From: Luteimonas sp. MC1825
Lineage (GTDB): Bacteria; Pseudomonadota; Gammaproteobacteria; Xanthomonadales; Xanthomonadaceae
Assembly (NCBI RefSeq): GCF_014764385.1
Contig: NZ_CP061714.1
Location: forward strand, 2,790,001 to 2,854,000
DNA: 64,000 bases
Reading direction: 5' to 3'
Shown: one piece after another, positions 10,073 to 23,301 of the stretch
How the letters are laid out: every line of letters begins with the position of its first letter
Position numbering within the stretch: the stretch's first letter is position 1
Made by a program: the position numbers and the translations under genes
Notes under the pieces: model-generated
The model's input: the letters and a program-made list of their open reading frames with translations, nothing else
Database searches by the model: none
Told to the model about the DNA's origin: nothing

Positions 10073-11494
10073 ATGACCGCAATGCCTGTCCCACGTGGGA
10101 CCTTGTTGGACAGGCCGGGGCCTGTTGCGAAGGCGCCTCGGCGCCTGCTCGCGACAGCGGTCCTGGTCGCACTGCTGGCGCCGGGGATGGCGCTCGCTCA
10201 AACCGCGAAGGAACAGGAGCTCGAGGCGCGCGTGGCCCAGCTCGAACGCATGGTCGAACAGCTGCTCGCGCAACAGCAGCAGACCGCGACCACCGTGGCC
10301 GAGACGCGCGCCGAGGTGACCGAGGTGCGCAGCGCGCAGGCGGGCACCGCGCCCGCCGACGGCAAGCCGCGCATCCAGACCACGCCGATCATGACCGCGG
10401 CCAACGCCGGCACCACGTTCTCCTACGGCGGCAACATCAAGTTCGACACCATGGTCACCGACACCAGCGACGGGCGGATCGCCGACGGCTCGGCCGGGCG
10501 CCTGTTCTACCTGCCGTCCGCGATCCCGGTGGGCGGCCCGGGTGCCGACGGCGGCGACGCCTACACCGACCAGCACGCGCAGTTCTCGCGCTTCTGGTTC
10601 AGCGCAGACCACGTCACCGAGGGTGGCCAGAAGGTCAAGGCCTACATCGAGGCCGACATGTTCGGCGGCGGCAGCAATGCGCTGCTCGGCAACGAGACCG
10701 CCACCAACACCTACGGCGTGGCGCTGCGCCATGCCTACGTGAGCTGGAACGAATGGCTGGCGGGCCAGACCTGGTCCAACTTCATGGACGTGGCGGCGCT
10801 GCCCGAGGCGGTCGACTTCGTCGGTCCCACCGACGGCACCATCTTCGTGCGCCAGGCCCAGCTGCGCTACACCAAGGGTCCGTGGTCGGTGTCGATCGAG
10901 AACCCGCAGACCACGGTCACGCCGTACCTCGCGGCCGGCGCGCGCTTCAACACCGGCGACAATGTGCTGCCCGACCTCACCGCGCGCTGGACCACCAAGG
11001 GCGACTGGGGCCACTTCAGCGTTGCCGGCCTGCTGCGCCAGTTCAAGTGGCTGGACGAGACCGCGACCGGCGCGGCCGTCAGCGTCTCCGGCCGCTTCAA
11101 CATGGGGCCCAGCGACGACATCCGCTACGCGGTCAACGCCGGCTCGGGCATCGGCCGCTACCTGGCGTTCGGCCTCGGCAGCGACGTGGTGGTGGACGCC
11201 AGCGGCGACCTCGACGCACTCGACGGTTACGGCGCGTTCGTCGCCTGGCGCCACGCCTACACGCCCAAGCTGCGCAGCAACCTCATGTACTCGCGCGCGG
11301 AGTTCGACAACGACAAGGCCATCACCGGCTTCGGGGTGACCGAAGCCGCGCACTCGTTCCACGCCAACCTGATCTATTCGCCGTTCCCGAAGCTCGACGT
11401 CGGTGCGGAGCTGATCTTCGGCCAGCGCTTCCTCGAGGACGACCGCGAGGGTGACCTGACCCGCCTGCACACCCACATCAAGTACACCTTCTGA
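10073..11494 (+). CDS. DcaP-like trimeric outer-membrane porin
   Basis: This 473-residue precursor has a long basic signal peptide ending ALAQ, then a predicted coiled-coil (QELEARVAQLERMVEQLL) and a beta-barrel with alternating aromatic strands finishing in the terminal-Phe signature KYTF. This layout (periplasmic coiled coil plus 16-strand-type barrel) is that of DcaP porins, which take up dicarboxylates and other acids. A GGAGGGG site precedes ATG 10073. It is followed 11 bases later by an MHS symporter, suggesting an outer-/inner-membrane uptake pair for an organic acid. A parS-like palindrome lies inside its first codons. Confidence 0.85.
   Translation: MTAMPVPRGTLLDRPGPVAKAPRRLLATAVLVALLAPGMALAQTAKEQELEARVAQLERMVEQLLAQQQQTATTVAETRAEVTEVRSAQAGTAPADGKPRIQTTPIMTAANAGTTFSYGGNIKFDTMVTDTSDGRIADGSAGRLFYLPSAIPVGGPGADGGDAYTDQHAQFSRFWFSADHVTEGGQKVKAYIEADMFGGGSNALLGNETATNTYGVALRHAYVSWNEWLAGQTWSNFMDVAALPEAVDFVGPTDGTIFVRQAQLRYTKGPWSVSIENPQTTVTPYLAAGARFNTGDNVLPDLTARWTTKGDWGHFSVAGLLRQFKWLDETATGAAVSVSGRFNMGPSDDIRYAVNAGSGIGRYLAFGLGSDVVVDASGDLDALDGYGAFVAWRHAYTPKLRSNLMYSRAEFDNDKAITGFGVTEAAHSFHANLIYSPFPKLDVGAELIFGQRFLEDDREGDLTRLHTHIKYTF
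10087..10102. other. parS-like palindrome
   Basis: TGTCCCACGTGGGACC contains a 14-bp perfect palindrome and matches 13 of 16 positions of the common parS consensus TGTTCCACGTGGAACA, including the central CCACGTGG. It lies about 9.4 kb from parB and inside the dcaP coding sequence. It may be a weak parS site or coincidence. Confidence 0.35.
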
Positions 11495-11505
11495 GGGACA
11501 CCACG

Positions 11506-13197
11506 ATGTCGACGACAACAGCAACCCCCTTGCCATCAGGCAAGCCGCTTACCGCAGGCCACAAGAAGGTCATCTTCGCGTCCAGCCTGGGGACGGTGTT
11601 CGAGTGGTACGACTTCTACCTGTACGGCTCGCTCGCGGTGGTGATCGCCGCGCAGTTCTTCAGCGGCGTCAACGAGACCACCGGTTTCATCTTCGCGCTG
11701 CTGGCGTTCGCGGCCGGCTTCGCGGTGCGCCCGTTCGGCGCGATCGTGTTCGGCCGCGTCGGCGACATGATCGGGCGCAAGTTCACGTTCCTCGTCACGA
11801 TCGTGATCATGGGCCTGTCGACGTTCATGGTCGGCCTCTTGCCCAGCTACGAGAGCATCGGCATCGCGGCGCCGGTGATCCTGATCGTGCTGCGGATGCT
11901 GCAGGGCCTGGCCCTGGGCGGCGAGTACGGCGGCGCGGCGACGTATGTCGCCGAGCACGCGCCCAACGGCAAGCGCGGGCTGTACACGAGCTTCATCCAG
12001 ACGACCGCCACGATCGGCCTGTTCCTGTCGCTGATGGTGATCCTGGGCGTGCGCGAGTTCTTCGGCGTCGAGGCGTTCAACGAGTGGGCGTGGCGCCTGC
12101 CGTTCCTGCTGTCGATCGTGCTGCTGGGCATTTCGGTGTGGATCCGCATGCAGCTGTCGGAGTCGCCGCTGTTCAAGGAGATGAAGGAGAGCGGCAAGGC
12201 GTCCAAGGCGCCAATCACCGAGAGCTTCTTCAGCAAGAACGGCAGGATCGTGCTGCTCGCCCTGCTCGGTGCGACCGCGGGCCAGGCGGTGGTCTGGTAC
12301 GCAGGCCAGTTCTACGCCATGTACTTCCTGACCCAGTCGCTCAAGGTCGACAGCACGACGACCTGGCTGCTGATCGCCGGCGCGCTCGCGATCGGCACGC
12401 CGTTCTTCGTCTTTTTCGGCTGGCTGTCGGACAAGATCGGGCGCAAGAAGATCGTCATGGCGGGCTGTCTGATCGCCGCGCTCACCTACTTTCCGATCTT
12501 CAAGGGACTGACCCACTACGCCAATCCGGCCGTGGCCGAGGCCAGTGCGGAATCGCCGGCGGTGGTGATCGCCGACCCCGACACCTGCAACTTCCAGTTC
12601 GATCCGGTCGGCAAGAAGAAGTTCACCAGCTCCTGCGACATCGCCACCGCGGCCCTGGCCAAGGCGGGCGTGCCGTACAGCGTGCAGGAGGCACCGCGGG
12701 GCACCGTCGCGCGCGTGATGATCGGTGACACGCCGATCGACGGCTTCGAGGGGACCGGGCTTGCCGGCGACGCGTTCAAGGCGAGCACCGCGACGTTCAA
12801 CACGGGGCTCACCGGCGCGCTGACCGAAGCGGGCTATCCCGGCCAGGCCGACCCGGCACGGATCAACAAGCCGATGGTGCTGCTGTTGCTGAGCATCCTG
12901 GTGATCTACGTGACCATGGTCTACGGCCCCATCGCGGCATGGCTGGTCGAGCTGTTCCCGACGCAGATCCGCTACACCTCGATGTCGCTTCCGTACCACA
13001 TCGGCAACGGCTGGTTCGGTGGCTTCCTGCCCACCATCGCCTTCGCCCTGGTGGCCGCGACCGGCAACATCTACTACGGTCTCTGGTATCCGATCGTGAT
13101 CGCGCTGATGACGTTCGTGATCGGCTCCCTGTTCCTGCGCGAGACCTACAAGCTCGACATCACCAGGGAAGACACCTACACCGACCAGCACAAGTAA
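11506..13197 (+). CDS. MFS transporter, metabolite:H+ symporter (MHS) family
   Basis: This 563-residue inner-membrane protein has twelve predicted membrane segments. It shows the MHS hallmarks: FEWYDFYLYGS in the first helix, GRVGDMIGRK in the first loop, GLALGGEYGGA, and a second repeat GWLSDKIGRKK. An extra loop of about 100 residues (about 345-450, with two cysteines) lies between late helices and is probably extracytoplasmic. It follows dcaP by 11 bases, so both are likely one transcript. The substrate is likely a short-chain or dicarboxylic acid, by context with acs and CrbS/R; the sequence alone does not fix it. Confidence 0.88.
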   Translation: MSTTTATPLPSGKPLTAGHKKVIFASSLGTVFEWYDFYLYGSLAVVIAAQFFSGVNETTGFIFALLAFAAGFAVRPFGAIVFGRVGDMIGRKFTFLVTIVIMGLSTFMVGLLPSYESIGIAAPVILIVLRMLQGLALGGEYGGAATYVAEHAPNGKRGLYTSFIQTTATIGLFLSLMVILGVREFFGVEAFNEWAWRLPFLLSIVLLGISVWIRMQLSESPLFKEMKESGKASKAPITESFFSKNGRIVLLALLGATAGQAVVWYAGQFYAMYFLTQSLKVDSTTTWLLIAGALAIGTPFFVFFGWLSDKIGRKKIVMAGCLIAALTYFPIFKGLTHYANPAVAEASAESPAVVIADPDTCNFQFDPVGKKKFTSSCDIATAALAKAGVPYSVQEAPRGTVARVMIGDTPIDGFEGTGLAGDAFKASTATFNTGLTGALTEAGYPGQADPARINKPMVLLLLSILVIYVTMVYGPIAAWLVELFPTQIRYTSMSLPYHIGNGWFGGFLPTIAFALVAATGNIYYGLWYPIVIALMTFVIGSLFLRETYKLDITREDTYTDQHK

Positions 13198-13213
13198 GCG
13201 CGCCACGCTCCGC

Positions 13214-13242
13214 GACAACGCCGGCCTTGTGCCGGCGTTGTC
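13214..13242 (+). terminator. Hairpin after the MHS symporter gene
   Basis: A perfect 12-bp stem (GACAACGCCGGC / GCCGGCGTTGTC) with a CTTGT loop sits 16 bases after the stop codon. It lacks a clear T-run, so it may be a weak terminator or a 3'-end stabiliser. Confidence 0.6.
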
Positions 13243-13292
13243 ATGTGTGGGATCGCGGTTTGCCTTGCCGCGAACTTGCGCGGCGTGGCGGA

Positions 13293-13673
13293 CTACTGCG
13301 GCGGCGCGCTCAGCTCGCGCGCGTCGAGGCTGCCGTTGCGGTCGACGTCCTGGCGGTTGAACGTGAGCGCGATGCGCGCGAGGTACTCGCTGCGCAGCAC
13401 CGGCTTGCCCTTGCCACCCGGCAACTCCGCGGGCGAAAGCACGCCGTCGGCGTCGCGGTCCATGCCGTCGAAGCCGTAGCTCATCCACGCCTGGTACTCG
13501 GCAAGCGAGACGCGCCCGTTGGCATCGGTATCCATGCGCGCCAGGTAGTCGCTGGTGGCGGTCACCTGCGCCATCGCCGGCGCGGCCCAGGCGGCCAGTG
13601 CGGCGCAAAGCACGCTGGCGGGTGTCGAAAAGGGGTTTTTGCAGGGGCTTCCCGCGAGTGCGGGAAGAGCCAC
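13293..13673 (-). CDS. Exported EF-hand calcium-binding protein
   Basis: This small secreted protein has a hydrophobic signal segment (VLCAALAAWAAPAMA, cut before QVTAT) and at least three EF-hand loops: DTDANGRVSLAEY, DRDADGVLSPAEL and DRNGSLDARE. Such proteins bind calcium in the periplasm; no precise role is known. The start is uncertain: GTG 13673 gives a signal peptide of about 36 residues and GTG 13613 a shorter one. The frame is open further upstream to 13835, but that extension would run through the desaturase terminator at 13675-13703, so I reject it. Confidence 0.72.
   Translation of the reverse strand: MALPALAGSPCKNPFSTPASVLCAALAAWAAPAMAQVTATSDYLARMDTDANGRVSLAEYQAWMSYGFDGMDRDADGVLSPAELPGGKGKPVLRSEYLARIALTFNRQDVDRNGSLDARELSAPPQ
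13648..13667. repeat. TTCCCGC-N4-GCGGGAA palindrome
   Basis: An 8-bp stem (CTTCCCGC / GCGGGAAG) with loop GAGT. The same core recurs upstream of rdgC at 52515-52532. Short palindromes of this type are common dispersed intergenic elements in Lysobacter-like genomes. Here it falls in the signal-peptide region or leader of the EF-hand gene. Confidence 0.45.
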
Positions 13674-13674
13674 G

Positions 13675-13703
13675 AAAAAGCCCGGCCGTGGCCGGCCGGG
13701 CTT
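13675..13703 (-). terminator. Intrinsic terminator of the desaturase gene
   Basis: On the minus strand a perfect 10-bp stem (AAGCCCGGCC / GGCCGGGCTT) is followed by TTTTT. It lies 42 bases downstream of the desaturase stop codon. Confidence 0.85.
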
Positions 13704-13744
13704 GTTGCTTGCGGGAATGCAGTCGGCCATGGCCGGGCGCAGGC

Positions 13745-14953
13745 TCAGGCGCGCGTCGGCTGCAGCGCGTAGCCCTTCAGCCGCGCCGAGTACTCCTGCA
13801 GCGCGCGGACGCCGCTGGCTTCCGCCTCGCGGCACCAGGACTGCAGGTTGGCCAGCGATTCCGCGGCGTCGTGCCCGCGCTGCTCGAGCAGGGCGGCCAG
13901 GCGCGCGCGATACTCCACCACGGTGCTGATGCGCGGACGCTCGGCGACCCAGTGCCGCAGCTGCTCGCGGGCAGCGTCATCGAGCCAGCGGCCGTCGTCG
14001 ACCAGTCCCTTGCGCAGCTTGCGCGGCAGCAGCGCGCGCAACCGCGCACCGGCCGCGCGGGCTTCCTCGCGCAGCGCCGGGGCGAGCACGTGGTGCTGGT
14101 AGTCGGTCATGGCCTGGAAACGCAGCGCCAGCAGCGCCTTCAGCGTGTCGGTGTCGGGCGCGTTGATGTTGGGTCGCACGTCAAGCGACGGCGCCACGCG
14201 CAGCACCTTGGCCAGGCCGACCTTCTCCAGCGACTTGATCGCGATCCAGCCGATGTCCACTTCCCAGCGGCGCAGCGCGAACTTGGCCGAACTCGGGAAC
14301 GCGTGGTGGTTGTTGTGCAGCTCTTCGCCACCGATCCACACGCCCCAGGGCGACAGGTTGGTGGCGGTATCGGTGGTCTCGAAGTTGCGATAGCCCCACC
14401 AGTGGCCGAGGCCGTTGACCACGCCGGCCGCCCAGAACGGGATCCACAGCATCTGGATGGCCCAGATGGCGACGCCGGCCGCGCCGAACAGCACGCCGTT
14501 GATGGCCAACAGCAGCACCGGGCCCATGGTGGCGTGCGGGGTGTAGAGCGTGCGCTCCAGCCAGTCGTCGGGGGTGCCGCGGCCGTACTGCTCCATGTCG
14601 GCGCGGTGCGTGCGCGCCTCGCGGTAGAGCTCGGCGCCCTTCCAGAACACTTCCTTGATGCCCTTGTGCATCGGGCTGTGCGGGTCTTCCTCGGTCTCGC
14701 ACTTGGCGTGGTGCTTGCGGTGGATGGCCACCCATTCCCTGGTGATCATGGACGTGGTGAGCCACGTCCAGAAACGGAAGAAATGGTTGACCACGGGATG
14801 GAAATCCACGCCGCGATGGGTCTGGCTGCGGTGCAGGAACAGAGTCACCGCGAAGATCGTCAGCTGCGTGCAGACCAGCATGTACAGGGCGAGGCCCCAG
14901 AAGCCGGACTGGACGAGTCCGCCGGCGAGGAAGTCGAGCAGGGAAGCAGGCAT
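13745..14953 (-). CDS. Acyl-CoA/acyl-lipid fatty-acid desaturase
   Basis: This 402-residue membrane di-iron enzyme introduces a cis double bond, most likely delta-9, into fatty acyl chains. The three histidine boxes are present: HRSQTH, HRKHH and HNNHH, with four predicted membrane helices between them. The C-terminal 120 residues are hydrophilic and Arg-rich. The start is placed at ATG 14953 (MPASLLDFL); ATG 14965 lies four codons upstream in the same frame and is equally possible. Its own terminator follows. Confidence 0.9.
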   Translation of the reverse strand: MPASLLDFLAGGLVQSGFWGLALYMLVCTQLTIFAVTLFLHRSQTHRGVDFHPVVNHFFRFWTWLTTSMITREWVAIHRKHHAKCETEEDPHSPMHKGIKEVFWKGAELYREARTHRADMEQYGRGTPDDWLERTLYTPHATMGPVLLLAINGVLFGAAGVAIWAIQMLWIPFWAAGVVNGLGHWWGYRNFETTDTATNLSPWGVWIGGEELHNNHHAFPSSAKFALRRWEVDIGWIAIKSLEKVGLAKVLRVAPSLDVRPNINAPDTDTLKALLALRFQAMTDYQHHVLAPALREEARAAGARLRALLPRKLRKGLVDDGRWLDDAAREQLRHWVAERPRISTVVEYRARLAALLEQRGHDAAESLANLQSWCREAEASGVRALQEYSARLKGYALQPTRA

Positions 14954-15096
14954 GGCACCGATCATCGTGGGGTGTACCGGGCCATGATGCGGTTCCGGCA
15001 GGGTGATTTCCAGCCCCGGGGCGGCGCATCGATGCGCGTGTTCACGTTGCACGTCAACAACTTGTGCGCGGCCAGGCACGCCCCCACGCTGCCGGC

Positions 15097-15924
15097 ATGC
15101 CCGAATTGCCGGAAGTCGAAACCACCCGCCGCGGCCTGGCGCCGCACCTCGAAGGCCGCAGGGTGCGTGCGGTCGTGCTGCGCAGGCCCGACCTGCGCTG
15201 GCCGATCCCCCCCGAGGTGGCTGCGCTGCTCCCGGGCCAGCGCATCGACAGCGTGCGCCGCCGCGCCAAGTACCTGCTGCTCGACACCGGGGCCGGCAGC
15301 GCCCTGCTGCACCTGGGCATGTCCGGCAGCCTGCGCGTGCTGCCCGCCGACACGCCACCGCGCCTGCACGACCATCTCGACATCGCGCTATCCCATGACG
15401 CGGGCCAGCCGGAGCGCATCCTGCGCTTCACCGACCCGCGCCGCTTCGGCTGCCTGCTCTGGCAACCGGCCGGCGAGCTGCACCCGCTGCTGCGGGGGCT
15501 GGGCCCGGAGCCGCTGGGCGACGGATTCGACGGCGATTACCTGTATGCGCGCAGCCGTGGCCGCAAGGTCGCCCTGAAGGCGTTCCTGATGGACCAGAAA
15601 GTGGTGGTGGGCGTGGGCAACATCTACGTGGCCGAGGCCCTGTTCGCCGCCGGCGTGTCGCCCATGCGCGCCGCCGGGCGCGTGTCGCGCGAGCGCTATG
15701 CCGCCATCGCCGCTGAAATCCGCGCGGTGCTGGCGCGCGCGATCGCCCGCGGCGGCACCACGCTGCGGGATTTCCTCGCGCCCGACGGCGCACCCGGCTA
15801 CTTCGAACAGGAACTGTCGGCGTACGGCCGCGGCGGCGAACCCTGCTTGCGCTGCGGCCGGCCGCTGCGGCACGCCATGGTGGGCCAGCGGGCCACCGTC
15901 TGGTGCGGCCACTGCCAGCGCTGA
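15097..15924 (+). CDS. mutM: Formamidopyrimidine-DNA glycosylase
   Basis: This 275-residue base-excision repair enzyme removes oxidised purines such as 8-oxoguanine and has AP-lyase activity. The N-terminus MPELPEVE carries the catalytic Pro and Glu just after Met1. The C-terminal zinc finger is complete (CLRCGRPL, then CGHCQR). ATG 15097 is chosen because the catalytic N-terminal proline must follow the initiator Met. The stop lies in the first unit of a 19-base tandem duplication before the ECF sigma gene. Confidence 0.97.
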   Translation: MPELPEVETTRRGLAPHLEGRRVRAVVLRRPDLRWPIPPEVAALLPGQRIDSVRRRAKYLLLDTGAGSALLHLGMSGSLRVLPADTPPRLHDHLDIALSHDAGQPERILRFTDPRRFGCLLWQPAGELHPLLRGLGPEPLGDGFDGDYLYARSRGRKVALKAFLMDQKVVVGVGNIYVAEALFAAGVSPMRAAGRVSRERYAAIAAEIRAVLARAIARGGTTLRDFLAPDGAPGYFEQELSAYGRGGEPCLRCGRPLRHAMVGQRATVWCGHCQR

Positions 15925-15957
15925 GCCGAGGCGCCATGGCTGAGCCGAGGCGCTATG
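15920..15957 (+). repeat. Tandem 19-base direct duplication at the mutM/ECF junction
   Basis: Two adjacent 19-base units (GCTGAGCCGAGGCGC[C/T]ATG) differ at one position. The first unit contains the mutM stop codon. The second carries the C-to-T change that creates the TATGAT -10-like hexamer at 15954-15959, upstream of the ECF sigma gene. Confidence 0.8.
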
Positions 15958-15980
15958 ATCGCCGCTCCGAGGGGAGCGCC

Positions 15981-16544
15981 ATGTCCGACACCGCCGATAT
16001 CACCCTGTGGCTGGATGCCGCCCGCGGCGGGGACCGCGGCGCACTGGATCGCGTCCTGGCCACGCTGTACCAGGAACTGCACTCGATGGCGCGGCGCCAG
16101 CTGGCCGGCCAGTACGGGCAGACGCTCGACGCCACCGCGCTTGTGCACGAGGCCTACCTCAAGCTGATCGGCCGCCGCGAAGCGCAGTTCGACGACCGCG
16201 CCCACTTCTTCGCCTACGCCGCCTCGGCCATGCGCAGCGTGGTGGTGGACTACGCCCGCCAGCGCATGGCGCAGAAGCGCGGCGGCGACCTGCACCGCGT
16301 GACCGACCTGCCGGATGACGTGGAGGGCGGGCTGCGCCTCGACGAGGACACGCTGGCCCTGGACACCGCGCTGACGCGCCTGGCCGCCGTGGACAAGCGC
16401 CTGGCGCAGGTTGTGGAGCTGCGCTATTTCGCCGGGCTGTCCGAGGTCGAGATCGCGGAGCTGCTGGATCGCTCCGAGCGCAGCATCCGCCGCGACTGGC
16501 AGAAGGCGAGGATCTACCTGCTGGCGTCGCTCAAGGTGGACTGA
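15981..16544 (+). CDS. ECF-type RNA polymerase sigma factor (Xanthomonad type)
   Basis: This 187-residue sigma-70-family factor has region 2 (LYQELHSMARRQL, then DATALVHEAYLKL) and region 4 (LSEVEIAELLDRSERSIRRDWQKARIYL). It fits the group of Xanthomonadaceae ECF factors that are linked to Ser/Thr kinases rather than to a membrane anti-sigma factor. A GAGGGGAG site precedes ATG 15981. The kinase gene starts 19 bases downstream, so both are one operon. In this group, activation by phosphorylation from the partner kinase is the likely mode; it is not shown by the sequence itself. Confidence 0.9.
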   Translation: MSDTADITLWLDAARGGDRGALDRVLATLYQELHSMARRQLAGQYGQTLDATALVHEAYLKLIGRREAQFDDRAHFFAYAASAMRSVVVDYARQRMAQKRGGDLHRVTDLPDDVEGGLRLDEDTLALDTALTRLAAVDKRLAQVVELRYFAGLSEVEIAELLDRSERSIRRDWQKARIYLLASLKVD

Positions 16545-16563
16545 CCGGCACCGGGCCCGCGCG

Positions 16564-19386
<2,823 letters not shown>

Positions 19387-19395
19387 GCCGCGCGA

Positions 19396-20019
19396 TCAGC
19401 CCAGCGGCAGCGACTGCTGCAACGGCGCGATGCGGCCTTCGCCGCGCGCGATGCGCTTGTACTCGGCACGGCTCACCGACACGTAGCGTTCGTTGCCGCC
19501 AATCTCGACCTGCGGCCCGTCCTGCACGGCGTGGCCCTGCGCGTCCACGCGCACGGTCATGGTGGCCTTGCTGCCGGTGTGGCAGATGGTCTTGATCTCC
19601 TGCAGCTCGTCCGCCCAGGCCAGCAGGTACTGGCTGCCCTCGAACAACTCGCCGCGGAAGTCGGTGCGCAGGCCGTAGCAGAGCACCGGCACGCGCAGAC
19701 CGTCGACGATCTCCGACAACTGCCACACCTGGCTTCGGGTCAGGAACTGCGCCTCGTCGACCAGCAGGCAGTCGAGCTTGCCGCTCGCGGCGATGTCCGC
19801 GCGCGCCCAGGCCTCGAGGTCGGTGCCCGGGTCGAAGCCCACGGCGTCGGCGCTCAGGCCGATGCGCGAGGCGACGCGGCCGCTGCCGGCGCGGTTGTCC
19901 AGGCGCGGCGCCAGGATCGCCACGCGCATGCCGCGCTCCTGGTAGTTGTGCGCGGACTGCAGCAGGGTGGTGGTCTTTCCGGCATTCATCGCCGAATAGT
20001 AGAAGTAGAGCTTGGCCAT
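19396..20019 (-). CDS. tdk: Thymidine kinase (type II)
   Basis: This 207-residue enzyme phosphorylates thymidine to dTMP in the salvage pathway. The P-loop ([11 protein letters not shown]), the LLVDEAQFL Walker B motif and the lasso-region [15 protein letters not shown] segments are visible. The length is normal for the bacterial type II enzyme. On the minus strand a TAGAAT -10 element ends 6 bases before the ATG, so its transcript is probably leaderless. Confidence 0.96.
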   Translation of the reverse strand: MAKLYFYYSAMNAGKTTTLLQSAHNYQERGMRVAILAPRLDNRAGSGRVASRIGLSADAVGFDPGTDLEAWARADIAASGKLDCLLVDEAQFLTRSQVWQLSEIVDGLRVPVLCYGLRTDFRGELFEGSQYLLAWADELQEIKTICHTGSKATMTVRVDAQGHAVQDGPQVEIGGNERYVSVSRAEYKRIARGEGRIAPLQQSLPLG

Positions 20020-20025
20020 GGCGGA

Positions 20026-20031
20026 ATTCTA
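20026..20031 (-). promoter_or_regulatory. -10 element of tdk (leaderless)
   Basis: TAGAAT on the minus strand ends 6 bases before the tdk ATG, which places the expected transcription start at the start codon. Confidence 0.6.
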
Positions 20032-20085
20032 GCGCCGGCGCCCCCGGACGCGCGGGGTAAACTCGCCAGCCGCCCAGGACCTTCC

Positions 20086-22065
<1,980 letters not shown>

Positions 22066-22141
22066 TCGGCGGGGCGACGGGCAACGGTGCGTTCGCCGGT
22101 GTCGGCTAGACTCGGCGGCCCTCCACCCGCCAGGTCCCGCC

Positions 22142-23050
22142 ATGCGCCGCACGCTGCCCACGCTCACCCTGCTCGCCGCCGTGCTGGCGCTGGGCGCCTG
22201 CACGACGACGGCACCGCTCCCGGGCACGGCGCCCGCCGCCGTCACGCCGGCTGCCGCGCAGGTGGCCGTGCCGGCAGACGACAACCTCAACGCCGTGCTC
22301 TGGGTGCAACGTTCGGTGGAATACCGGGCGCTGTCGGAAACGGTGTTCCGCGCCGCGGGCGAACGCCTGGATACCGCGCTGGCCACCCCTGACTGGAATG
22401 CCCTGGTGCCGGGCGAGCGCCGCAACGCGGCGTCCATCGCCGCCCTGCCGCCCGCGGTGGTCATGGACATCGACGAGACCGTCCTCGACAACTCGCCCTA
22501 CCAGGCGCGCCTGGTCCGGGATGGCCTGGAGTACGACGACGCCACCTGGGCCGAGTGGGTCGCCGAGGAGAAGGCCAAGCCGGTGCCGGGCGTGCTGGAG
22601 TTCGCGCGCGCCGCGCACGCCAAGGGCGTCACCGTCATCTACCTCTCCAACCGCGACAAGGCCCTGCACGCGGCGACCCTCGCCAACCTGCGCGCGGTAG
22701 GCCTTCCGGTGAAGGACGACAGCGTGTTCCTCGGGCTTGGCACCGTGGTCGAGGGCTGCGAGCAGAAGGGCTCCGGCAAGACCTGCCGCCGCCAGCTGGC
22801 CGGCCGCGGCTATCGCGTGCTGATGCAGTTCGGCGACCAGCTGGGCGACTTCGTCGAGGCGCCGGCCAACACGCCGCAGGCGCACGCAGCGCTGCACGCG
22901 GAATACCGCGCCTGGTTCGGCGACCGCTGGTGGGTGCTGCCCAATCCGACCTACGGCGCCTGGGAACCGGCACTGTTCAACAACGCCTGGGGCCAGCCGC
23001 GCACGGTGCGGCGTGCGGCAAAGCGTGATGCGCTCCTGCTCGACAGGTAA
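22142..23050 (+). CDS. HAD-family acid phosphatase, lipoprotein e(P4)-like
   Basis: This 302-residue lipoprotein has a signal peptide with lipobox LGAC, so it is lipid-anchored, probably in the outer membrane. The class B/C acid phosphatase catalytic motif MDIDETVLDN carries the nucleophile Asp and the general acid Asp, followed by the YLSNRD motif. e(P4)-type enzymes hydrolyse 5'-nucleotides in the periplasm. The C-terminal segment WVLPNPTYGAWE is also family-typical. Confidence 0.93.
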   Translation: MRRTLPTLTLLAAVLALGACTTTAPLPGTAPAAVTPAAAQVAVPADDNLNAVLWVQRSVEYRALSETVFRAAGERLDTALATPDWNALVPGERRNAASIAALPPAVVMDIDETVLDNSPYQARLVRDGLEYDDATWAEWVAEEKAKPVPGVLEFARAAHAKGVTVIYLSNRDKALHAATLANLRAVGLPVKDDSVFLGLGTVVEGCEQKGSGKTCRRQLAGRGYRVLMQFGDQLGDFVEAPANTPQAHAALHAEYRAWFGDRWWVLPNPTYGAWEPALFNNAWGQPRTVRRAAKRDALLLDR

Positions 23051-23091
23051 CAAAATCAATCATTTGAATGCCATAAACTCAAGCGTTGCAT

Positions 23092-23182
23092 CAGGTTGTA
23101 CCAGCAGGTAACCTGCCTTGGCCACAACACAGTCCTCCGGTTTCGGCCGGCTTTACGGGAGACCCAGGGTCTCCCGTTTTTT
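23092..23182 (+). ncRNA. Candidate small RNA or structured 3' region with terminator
   Basis: The 250 bases after the phosphatase gene begin AT-rich, unlike the surroundings. They then hold a hairpin (CAGGTT 23092-23097 / AACCTG 23110-23115), a second GC-rich structure around 23137-23150 and a textbook terminator. The terminator lies over 100 bases from the upstream stop codon, which fits an independent small transcript, but a long 3' untranslated region is equally consistent. I recognise no Rfam family. Confidence 0.35.
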
Positions 23183-23183
23183 A
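23156..23183 (+). terminator. Strong intrinsic terminator
   Basis: A perfect 10-bp stem CGGGAGACCC / GGGTCTCCCG with a single-base loop is followed by six T residues. It isolates the phosphatase gene (or the candidate small RNA) from the promoter at 23201-23246. Confidence 0.92.
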
Positions 23184-23200
23184 TGGTGCCGCCGCCCGAC

Positions 23201-23246
23201 CTAGGGTTTGCCCCGGGGTGTGCCCGCTACGGTCGGCGCCTAGCCT
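23201..23246 (+). promoter_or_regulatory. Two-block promoter motif, copy A (448-residue protein)
   Basis: Block 1 is CTAGGGTTTGCCCC (23201-23214). After 26 bases comes the -10-like TAGCCT (23241-23246). The same arrangement precedes three other genes around the type III secretion locus. The start codon of the downstream gene is 55 bases further on. Confidence 0.6.
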
Positions 23247-23301
23247 CGGGATCTGTCCACGCCCGCAGCGGCAGCGACATGGCCGACGCCGGAGGCGCGC
23301 G

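Noticed and set aside
13293..13835. EF-hand protein starting at 13835
   Set aside because: That start would place the desaturase terminator and desaturase 3' end inside the coding region; the signal peptide begins much later.
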